A DNA stretch of 64,000 bases, taken from NCBI GenBank assembly GCA_031275405.1, contig JAISOV010000018.1:1-64000 (forward strand), in the 5' to 3' direction. This document shows, one piece after another, positions 57,954-64,000 of the stretch. The notes under the pieces are model-generated. The model saw only the letters and a list, made by a program, of their open reading frames with translations, did no database searches and was not told the DNA's origin. The translations under genes and the position numbers were made by a program. The number at the start of each line of letters is the position of its first letter. Within the stretch, counting starts at the first letter, position 1. The DNA is from Clostridium sp. (GTDB lineage: Bacteria > Bacillota > Clostridia > Lachnospirales > Lachnospiraceae).

Positions 57954-60044
57954 TTACTGCTGTGCCGTGTCTTTCATGGAAAAGCTGATCCTGCCCATTT
58001 TGTCCTTGCCAAGGCACACTACGTTTACCATGTCGCCCAGGGCAAGCACATCTTCCACCCGGTTGATCCTCGTCTTGGCGATCTTCGATATATGAACCAT
58101 GCCCTCTTTGCCCGGCGCGAATTCGATAAACGCCCCGAATTCCTTTATGCTCACCACTTTGCCCCGGAAGATCTGCCCTTCCTGGAAATCAGTGGTGATC
58201 ATTTTGATCATCTCGACCGCTTTTTCCATCATTTCCTTATCCGTACCGCAGACCGATACCTGTCCGTCGTCGGAAATGTCAATTTTCACTCCGGTACGGG
58301 CAATGATCTCATTGATGGTCTTACCGCGCTGACCCACCACGTCGCCGATCTTCTCCACCTCGATCTGCACGGAGATGATCTTAGGCGCGTAAGGCCCGAC
58401 TTCCGGACGGGGAACGGCAATGGCAGGCTTCATGCAGGTATCCATAATAAACATCCGGGCTTCCCGGCACCTTTCGATAGCGCCTTCCACGACGGCCCTC
58501 GTCAGGCCATGGATCTTGATGTCCATCTGGATGGCGGTAATGCCCCTATCGGTTCCGGTGACTTTGAAATCCATATCCCCAAAGAAATCTTCCAGGCCCT
58601 GAATGTCGGTAAGCAGCACAAAGTCCCCGCTGCCTTCTTCCGTCACCAGGCCGCAGGAAATCCCCGCCACCATCTTCTTGATCGGCACGCCTGCCGCCAT
58701 CAGCGCCATGCTGCTGGCACAGGTAGAGGCCATCGAGGTGGAACCGTTCGATTCAAAGGTCTCGGACACGGTACGGATGGCATAGGGAAACTCTTCCTCG
58801 CTTGGAAGCACCGGAATCAGCGCTCTTTCCGCCAAAGCCCCATGCCCGATTTCCCGGCGGCCCGGCCCGCGGGAAGGCTTCGTCTCCCCTACGGAATAGG
58901 AAGGGAAATTATAATGATGCATATAGCGCTTGCTGATCTCATTTTCGTCCAGACCGTCCAGTTTCTGCTGTTCCGACAGCGGAGCCAGCGTACACACGTT
59001 GCAGATCTGGGTCTGCCCTCTGGTGAACATGGCGGAGCCATGCACCCTGGGAATAATATCCACTTCCGCCGCCAAAGGGCGGATCTGGTTCATCCCGCGC
59101 CCGTCGGGACGTTTCTGGTCTTTTAAGATCATCTTGCGAACCGTCTTCTTTTCATATTGGTAAACGGCGTCTCCGATCAGAGGCAGCCATTCTTCCTGAT
59201 CCGCAAGCGTCTCTTCCAGCTTCAAGGTGATTTCTCTGACCTTTCCCTCCCTGACCTGCTTGTCGTCCGTAAAGACAGCCGCTTCCATTTCCTCCGGTGG
59301 AACGATCTTCTCGATCTCCCGCGCCAGCTGATCCGGGATCCCATAGGAAAGGTACTCATGCTTGGGCTTTCCGACTTCCGCCACGATTTTTTCTATAAAA
59401 GCGATCACCGTCTGGTTGATTTCATGAGCTTTGTAGATCGCCTCGATCATCCTGGCTTCGGGTACTTCATTGGCTCCGGCTTCGATCATCATCACCTTTT
59501 CCTTGGTGGACGCCACCGTCAGGTTCAGGTCGCCGTTTTTCCATTGTTCCTGAGAGGGGTTCACGATAAGCTCCCCTTCCACCAGTCCGATCTGGGTCAT
59601 GGCACAGGGCCCGTCAAAAGGAATGTCCGACACGCTGGCGGCAATCGCGGATCCCAGCATAGCGGTCAGCTCCGGACGGCACTGCGGATCCACGCTCATG
59701 ACCATGTTGCTCAGGGTCACGTCATTCCGGTAATCCTTGGGAAACAGGGGCCGCATGGGCCTGTCGATCACGCGGCTGGTAAGCACCGAGTTCTCACTGG
59801 CCTTCCCCTCCCTTTTGTTGAACCCGCCGGGAATCTTGCCCACCGCGTACAGTTTTTCCTCAAACTCCACGCTCAAAGGGAAGAAATCAATCCCTTCCCT
59901 GGGCTTTTCCGACGCGGTGGCAGCAGACAGTACCGTGGTATCCCCATAATACAGAAACGCGCAGCCGTTGGCCTGCCTGCCCACGCGGTTCATATCCACC
60001 CGCAATGTACGCCCGGCTAATTCCATTGTATAAGTCTGATACAT
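57954..60044 (-). CDS. pnp: Polyribonucleotide nucleotidyltransferase (PNPase)
   Basis: A 696-residue 3'-5' phosphorolytic exoribonuclease. It has two RNase PH domains (LAGRTLRVDMNRVGRQANGC; second with EFPYAIRTVSETFESNGSTS and FVLLTDIQGLEDFFGDMDFK, Asp catalytic residues), the linking helical domain, a KH domain (VVGQRGKTINEIIARTGVKI) and an S1 domain (FRGKVVSIKEFGAFIEFAPG, GMVHISKI). The ATG at 60044 with GGAGGAAGTT is preferred; the caller's start adds 24 residues. It follows rpsO in the conserved rpsO-pnp order. The 315-base gap (60045-60359) holds direct repeats of TTCCCGGAAA type and no gene; in other bacteria this leader is where RNase III and PNPase autoregulate. Confidence 0.97.
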   Translation of the reverse strand: MYQTYTMELAGRTLRVDMNRVGRQANGCAFLYYGDTTVLSAATASEKPREGIDFFPLSVEFEEKLYAVGKIPGGFNKREGKASENSVLTSRVIDRPMRPLFPKDYRNDVTLSNMVMSVDPQCRPELTAMLGSAIAASVSDIPFDGPCAMTQIGLVEGELIVNPSQEQWKNGDLNLTVASTKEKVMMIEAGANEVPEARMIEAIYKAHEINQTVIAFIEKIVAEVGKPKHEYLSYGIPDQLAREIEKIVPPEEMEAAVFTDDKQVREGKVREITLKLEETLADQEEWLPLIGDAVYQYEKKTVRKMILKDQKRPDGRGMNQIRPLAAEVDIIPRVHGSAMFTRGQTQICNVCTLAPLSEQQKLDGLDENEISKRYMHHYNFPSYSVGETKPSRGPGRREIGHGALAERALIPVLPSEEEFPYAIRTVSETFESNGSTSMASTCASSMALMAAGVPIKKMVAGISCGLVTEEGSGDFVLLTDIQGLEDFFGDMDFKVTGTDRGITAIQMDIKIHGLTRAVVEGAIERCREARMFIMDTCMKPAIAVPRPEVGPYAPKIISVQIEVEKIGDVVGQRGKTINEIIARTGVKIDISDDGQVSVCGTDKEMMEKAVEMIKMITTDFQEGQIFRGKVVSIKEFGAFIEFAPGKEGMVHISKIAKTRINRVEDVLALGDMVNVVCLGKDKMGRISFSMKDTAQQ

Positions 60045-60359
60045 AACTTCCTCCATTCCGCCGCCTATGCGGCATGGCCTGTTGTGAAACCGGAAACCGT
60101 CATGGAACAGAAACACACCGAAACTACTGAAAAACCCACGGAGCCTGCTCCCCGTACCCTTTTCAGCAACCTCGGAATCGTAAGCCTGTCCCGAAAGCGC
60201 AGCCGCTTTCTTTCACTGCCCTGTCACTGTCCCGGAAGCACAGCCGAGGTCTGCTTCCCCCCTTCCGCACCATCCAGACAATATGCCGGAAAAATCGGAC
60301 TTCCCCTCTTTTCCCGGCATATCGGTTCCCGGAAACAGTACGGAAGATTTCCCGGAAAC

Positions 60360-60626
60360 TTATTTGCGCAACCCAAGCTTCTCGATCAAAGAACGATACC
60401 TTTCAATATCTTTTTTCTTCAGATACTCTAACAGAGCGCGTCTTTGACCGACCATCTTCAACATGCCCCGGCGGGAATGATGGTCTTTCTGATGGATCTT
60501 AAAATGCTCGTTCAGTTCCTGGATCCTTGCCGTCAGGACGGCAACCTGAACCTCCGGTGAGCCGGTGTCGTCAGGCGTCCTTGCATGTCGGCTGATAATG
60601 GCTGTTTTCTTTTCTTTGGAAATCAT
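60360..60626 (-). CDS. rpsO: Ribosomal protein uS15
   Basis: An 88-residue ribosomal protein with the S15 signature ([52 protein letters not shown]). It binds 16S rRNA with S6/S18 and can repress its own mRNA in several phyla. AAGGAGGAACAAAG precedes the ATG. Driven by the promoter at 60713-60741 and cotranscribed with pnp. Confidence 0.98.
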   Translation of the reverse strand: MISKEKKTAIISRHARTPDDTGSPEVQVAVLTARIQELNEHFKIHQKDHHSRRGMLKMVGQRRALLEYLKKKDIERYRSLIEKLGLRK

Positions 60627-60712
60627 TTCTTTGTTCCTCCTTGTTTTTCATCGCGGTATGCCAAGACAGGGCCGGAACCTCCCATATCCAAGCATCCGTT
60701 AAATACCTGTGT

Positions 60713-60741
60713 ATCATAGCATAACCGGGCGGAAATGTAAA
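60713..60741 (-). promoter_or_regulatory. rpsO-pnp promoter
   Basis: TTTACA, 17 bases, TATGAT with TG one base before the -10 on the minus strand. It leaves a leader of about 80 bases before rpsO. Confidence 0.7.
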
Positions 60742-60919
60742 CGGAAACTTTTTATTTTTCCATTTTTCCATTCATCCGGCTGATTGCAGGATCCAATGCG
60801 CCAAATCCCCATAGGACTGCCGTCAGCCTCCCAAGCCCCGTTAAGGCCGCAGCCAAGGCAGGACTGTGGGATGATGCCGCGTCTGCCGCCGCGTTTCCTT
60901 TTACAGCGAACCTTCCCCA

Positions 60920-62005
60920 TTAATCCTGCAAGATCCGTACTGCCTTTACCGGCGTCCGGTAATGATATTTGCTGATCTTGATTCCGGTTCTGGGGCTGCT
61001 GGCATGGATGACCTGTCCGCCGCCGATGTAGATTGCCACGTGGTTAACGCTTCCCGAACTATTGGCATAAAACACCAGATCCCCGGGTTTCAGGTCGGCA
61101 ATGCCGATCCTGGCGCCCTCCCCCGCCTGTGCCTTGGAAGAATGGCTTAAACGGATCCCGAAATGCTGAAACACACTCAGTACGAAGCCGGAACAGTCCG
61201 CGCCTTTCGTCAGGCTTGTCCCGCCCCACCGGTAGGGGTTCCCCAGAAACTGCTTTGCGTATTCCACCAGGTCTACCCTGACATCGGACACTCCCTGTCC
61301 ATACAGGAGTTCGGTCATGGTGACGGCTGTTTCCAGTTTTTCTTCCACCGTGACATGTTCCGCAGAGACATAGCCGTCCTCGCCGTCGATGGAAACCTTG
61401 ACCCAGCCGCCCAGCCGTTCCACAAATTCCAGTTCTTCGCCCGCAGGCACCTGGGTAAGCACCCCGCTGTCCAGACCGGCGCTGTCCCTCACCCGAAGTC
61501 CGTCGCCGTTCACCCTGACCACCGTTTCCACCAGCTCATCGGCGCGAAGCTTTGCCTGCGGACCCGTCAGAAGGAAGTCCAGGTTCACATACCCTTCCAC
61601 TTCCCCGGATTGGATGTAAGCCCAGCCGTCCCGCACGGCGCGCAGCTCACAGGCCGCGTTTTTCGGGAGCTTCCCCACCAGCTTCCCGTCCGTGGACGGA
61701 ACTGCGCGGATATTCAGGTTCCCGCTCTCCACATCCGCGATCCCCAGGTTGGTATAACCCCAGAGCGCCCCTTTGGCGGCCCGCGCCAGAGCAAGGTATT
61801 CCTCCCGGCTCAGACTGGACTGCACCAAAGAAGCCGCCCCGACCGGTTCCCAGATCCCTGCCGCCAGGCTGCTTCCCGCTGCCGACGACGGAAACGACGA
61901 GGCCGGAAGCGGCAGTATGCCCAGGCAGACCACGGCACTCAGCCCCGCCAGTCTGCCTCGCTGCGATCTTCTGCCAGACTTTTTTTTCATCCTGTTCTTC
62001 TGCAT
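60920..62005 (-). CDS. Secreted SH3-domain NlpC/P60 peptidoglycan hydrolase
   Basis: A 361-residue cell-wall endopeptidase: basic start and signal peptide (LAGLSAVVCLGILPLPASS), then two bacterial SH3 domains (GNLNIRAVPSTDGKLVGKLP and GDGLRVRDSAGLDSGVLTQV), and a C-terminal NlpC/P60 domain with the catalytic Cys in GADCSGFVLSVFQHFGI, His in SVNHVAIYIGGG and a third polar residue in VIHASSP. It should cut gamma-D-Glu-diamino acid bonds in peptidoglycan. The promoter is at 62068-62097. The length fits Clostridial homologues. Confidence 0.95.
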   Translation of the reverse strand: MQKNRMKKKSGRRSQRGRLAGLSAVVCLGILPLPASSFPSSAAGSSLAAGIWEPVGAASLVQSSLSREEYLALARAAKGALWGYTNLGIADVESGNLNIRAVPSTDGKLVGKLPKNAACELRAVRDGWAYIQSGEVEGYVNLDFLLTGPQAKLRADELVETVVRVNGDGLRVRDSAGLDSGVLTQVPAGEELEFVERLGGWVKVSIDGEDGYVSAEHVTVEEKLETAVTMTELLYGQGVSDVRVDLVEYAKQFLGNPYRWGGTSLTKGADCSGFVLSVFQHFGIRLSHSSKAQAGEGARIGIADLKPGDLVFYANSSGSVNHVAIYIGGGQVIHASSPRTGIKISKYHYRTPVKAVRILQD

Positions 62006-62067
62006 TTTGATGGCCTTTCCGGAAAATCCCGTTACATCTTTGTTACGAATTTATTACATCCAACTAA

Positions 62068-62097
62068 ATGATAACAAGACTGCCGACAGGTTGTCAA
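62068..62097 (-). promoter_or_regulatory. Promoter of the NlpC/P60 gene
   Basis: Perfect TTGACA, 18 bases, TATCAT with TG one base upstream of the -10. Confidence 0.7.
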
Positions 62098-62219
62098 CCA
62101 CTTCCATGCATTCCCTAAAATGACGGCAGCCCCTGCAAGACTGCCCGGCAGAATGTCCAGCAAAGCCCCTTCCGCGCAGAATATGCACAAAAGCGCGAGG
62201 AGACGACGAGTCAAGCCAC

Positions 62220-62470
62220 GATTCGGATGTTCTTGCGGAAGATGGTCAGGCGTCCTTACGGAACGCGGGATTGTAATCCGTATGGATGTCCTCGGGGAGG
62301 ATGAAGACGTTCGGGCGTCCTTACGGAACGTGGGCGGCTTTTCTCGCAGAATGCGGGACACGGTTCTTGCCGGATGTGGCCGACGGCTCTTTCCAGATAT
62401 GGACGGCGGCCCTTGCCGGATCTGGTAGAACCCTCTCGCCGGATGTGGTCGGCTTCTCTTGACGGATAGG
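62220..62470. repeat. Degenerate repeat array between the NlpC/P60 and BMC genes
   Basis: GGCGTCCTTACGGAACG occurs twice (62250, 62310). It is followed by four to five imperfect units of about 26 bp with the core CTTGCCGGATnTGGnnG (62350-62470). No believable gene covers it, and the overlapping ORFs look like repeat translations. Confidence 0.55.
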
Positions 62471-62479
62471 AACAGTTCC

Positions 62480-63028
62480 CTACAAGATCGACCGCCGGAT
62501 CTGCTCGTCCGGACGGGCGATGACGGAAGAATCCAGGTACATGCCTTTCTGTGCGCAAAAGGCTTTCGCCTTGGCGATGGCGGCTTCGACGGCGGCGACT
62601 TCCCCGGTGAGGGTAAGGTAGGACTTCCCGCACATCCCTTTGGCAATGCGAAGCTCGATCAGCTCCACAAGGGCGGTCTTGGCGGCAAGATCCGCGGCCT
62701 CAATGATACAGGCGGCGTCAAAGGTCTCCAGGATTCCGAGGGCGTCGATGGCGGCCACGCGGGTGGTGCCGTAGATGGCGGAGAAAATGCTTTCATGGGG
62801 GTTCCCGAGGATGAAGCTGTCGATATAGGCTTCCTCCTTTTGGGTCAGGGCGGCTTCGACAGCGCTCTGGACGGCGCTTAACTGCCCGGTGATGAGCGCG
62901 GTGTATTTGCCGGGGCAGACGACCTGTGCTTCCAGCAGTTCCACCGCCGCCGTTTTGACCATGAGATCCGCCGCCGCGATACCGGCTGAAACAGTCTTAA
63001 ATTCGATCATGCCAATTGCGTTTGCCAT
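62480..63028 (-). CDS. pduT: Tandem-BMC microcompartment shell protein, PduT-like
   Basis: A 182-residue trimeric shell protein with two BMC folds (ANAIGMIEFKTVSAGIAAAD and AAIDALGILETFDAACIIEA). The first domain carries EAQVVCPGKYTAL, whose Cys matches the residue that holds a central [4Fe-4S] cluster at the trimer pore of PduT. The C-terminal motif VIARPDEQIRRSIL also matches PduT. It probably passes electrons or anchors redox enzymes across the shell. The ATG at 63028 begins at the family start; an ATG at 63040 just upstream is equally possible. Next to a PduS-like gene, so they form a redox pair. Confidence 0.93.
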   Translation of the reverse strand: MANAIGMIEFKTVSAGIAAADLMVKTAAVELLEAQVVCPGKYTALITGQLSAVQSAVEAALTQKEEAYIDSFILGNPHESIFSAIYGTTRVAAIDALGILETFDAACIIEAADLAAKTALVELIELRIAKGMCGKSYLTLTGEVAAVEAAIAKAKAFCAQKGMYLDSSVIARPDEQIRRSIL

Positions 63029-63056
63029 TTCTGTTACCATGCCCCTTCCAAGGTCT

Positions 63057-63084
63057 GGAGACTTTGCGCGTAGCACAAAGCTCC
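63057..63084. repeat. GGAG-CTTTG hairpin, copy 2
   Basis: GGAGACTTTGCGCGTAGCACAAAGCTCC, nearly identical to the hairpin at 18932-18959. It lies directly upstream of the BMC gene start, between it and pduS. Confidence 0.6.
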
Positions 63085-63237
63085 GGCTGAAAGAACGCGG
63101 CTCTTTCAGCCTTACACTCCTCGTCCGCCTTGACGGACATCCATGATCAGATACTATATTTGGAAAGCGCTCTTTTTTCAAGCTGACGGACAAGCCTCCG
63201 CAGGCCATGCGCACAGGCCTGTTCTTCCCAAGAGCAG

Positions 63238-64000
63238 CTATCTCCGCGGCTCTCCGGTGATTTCCACATATTTTTCGGTGATCCGGGTCACGGTTCCGTC
63301 TATGGAAGCATGAACCGGAACACTAAGCCCTGCGGCGGCCTTGCCGATGAGCTGGCCGCGAGCGACCTTCTCCCCTTTTGCCACCACACAGAGGGCGGAC
63401 ATGCCGATATGCTGGGAAAAAGGAATGCGGACTTCCATGACTTTCTGGATGTCTTCCCGGAAAGGAGCCTCGGTTTCGTATCCGGACAGGCCGAGCCGCG
63501 CCTGTAGGCGGTGTTCCGGCACTTTCCGGTATTCCCTCGCCGACAAGACCGGGGCGGCGCTCATCCCTTTGGGCGGCGAGACGCCCGCCCTGCGCAGACC
63601 GTCCTTGCATTCGGCGATCAGAGAGCGCGGCGAAAGGCTCTGCGGACAGGAATAGCTTTCGCACAGGCCGCAGCCGCTGCAGAAAAAGAGGTTGAGAAAA
63701 GCGTCCGGATCCCGGAAATCATGGCCGCTTGCCGCCCGCATGAACTGATGGGGGCGGATGGGGTGTCCCAGGCTGTAGCGGGGGCATAAATCCGTACACA
63801 GCCGGCACTGGCAGCAGGCGGAAGCCGCCCTTTTCCTGCTAAGGGAAGCCGGGATCCGCCGTTTCTGGATCAGAGGGTGGGTTTTGGGAAGAACCAGGAT
63901 CGCGTTGGTGGTCTTGGTGACTGGATCGTAAGGACTTCCTATTTTTCCCATCATCGGGCCGCCGGCCAGGTACTGGCTTTCTTGGATGGCTTCGCCCCCC
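63238..64000 (-). CDS. pduS: PduS-like RnfC-family flavo/iron-sulfur protein (5' end outside window)
   Basis: The visible 253 residues include the end of the FMN/NADH-binding module (ESQYLAGGPMMGKIGSPYDP), two ferredoxin-type cluster motifs (CCQCRLCTDLCPRYS and CSGCGLCESYSCPQS) and a C-terminal barrel-sandwich domain (AKGEKVARGQLIGKAAAGLS, SIDGTVTRITEKYVEI). This matches PduS/RnfC-like corrinoid reductases of propanediol- or ethanolamine-type microcompartments. The frame is open to the last base of the window, so the ATG used by the ORF track (63954) is internal. The PduT-like gene follows 200 bases downstream. Confidence 0.93.
   Translation of the reverse strand, partial: GGEAIQESQYLAGGPMMGKIGSPYDPVTKTTNAILVLPKTHPLIQKRRIPASLSRKRAASACCQCRLCTDLCPRYSLGHPIRPHQFMRAASGHDFRDPDAFLNLFFCSGCGLCESYSCPQSLSPRSLIAECKDGLRRAGVSPPKGMSAAPVLSAREYRKVPEHRLQARLGLSGYETEAPFREDIQKVMEVRIPFSQHIGMSALCVVAKGEKVARGQLIGKAAAGLSVPVHASIDGTVTRITEKYVEITGEPRR

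Noticed and set aside
57423-59126. 567-residue plus-strand ORF
   Set aside because: It lies antisense to the zinc-ribbon gene and pnp, has His/Arg/Phe-rich shadow composition and no ribosome site.
62032-62646. 204-residue Ser/Arg/Pro-rich minus-strand ORF
   Set aside because: It is a translation of the degenerate repeat array and overlaps the BMC gene and the NlpC promoter.
1-64000. rRNA, tRNA, origin or phage attachment sites
   Set aside because: I scanned for tRNA-like cloverleafs, rRNA cores and DnaA-box clusters by eye and saw none I could support.

Overview
The window is about 64 kb of GC-rich bacterial DNA with strong AGGAGG-type ribosome binding sites, sigma-A promoters and rho-independent terminators. 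The gene content (pyruvate phosphate dikinase, DUF4317, DUF5685, an FMN-riboswitch ECF transporter, LplB/YtcP-type sugar ABC transporters, a SPKTG-anchored surface protein and a PduT/PduS microcompartment locus) points to an anaerobic gut Firmicute of class Clostridia, most likely Lachnospiraceae. The taxonomic call is inference. I saw no rRNA, tRNA, CRISPR array, complete transposase gene or prophage.

Layout. Bases 1-1860 are an AT-richer decayed island: a BRO-N/Fic gene, an unknown gene and an XRE regulator, each broken by stops or frameshifts, ending against the stop codon of ppdK. From 1.9 to 14.1 kb lie ppdK, a YlmH-like S4 protein, a CmpB-like membrane protein, an orphan YesN-type response regulator divergent from a large sortase-anchored surface protein, a PHP-HAD fusion phosphatase and a PadR/membrane-protein pair. 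From 14.2 to 24.2 kb are a dead relB, a SAM methyltransferase and an MGMT gene that share a minisatellite, a MacAB-like efflux system, an FMN-riboswitch-controlled riboflavin transporter and tex. From 24.4 to 34.7 kb are small membrane proteins, a HEQEH putative metalloprotease, two Gfo/Idh/MocA oxidoreductases, a nitrilase, a PepD dipeptidase and two acyltransferase-like genes.

From 35 to 53.4 kb is a carbohydrate locus: GH2, GH67 alpha-glucuronidase and GH3 (probably glucuronoxylan oligosaccharides), a HAD-CPBP fusion, a GreA-family factor, and an oligosaccharide ABC transporter (binding protein and two permeases) with a divergent AraC regulator. The two permease genes are separated by an AT-rich insert encoding a matrixin-like protease and a lipoprotein. 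From 53.5 to 62 kb are CarD, DUF4317, a DnaJ/DUF5685/zinc-ribbon cluster, rpsO-pnp and an SH3-NlpC/P60 hydrolase. The right edge enters a microcompartment operon (PduT-like shell protein, PduS-like flavo/Fe-S protein).

The most distinctive feature of the window is its repeats. At least ten short tandem arrays (15-69 bp units) sit inside or at the ends of genes, several extending proteins in frame. A roughly 95-bp three-hairpin element occurs four times; two copies supply the C-terminal codons of unrelated proteins (a methyltransferase and CarD), and two inverted copies flank the HEQEH gene. A second dispersed element occurs three times, and a small GGAG...CTCC hairpin twice.
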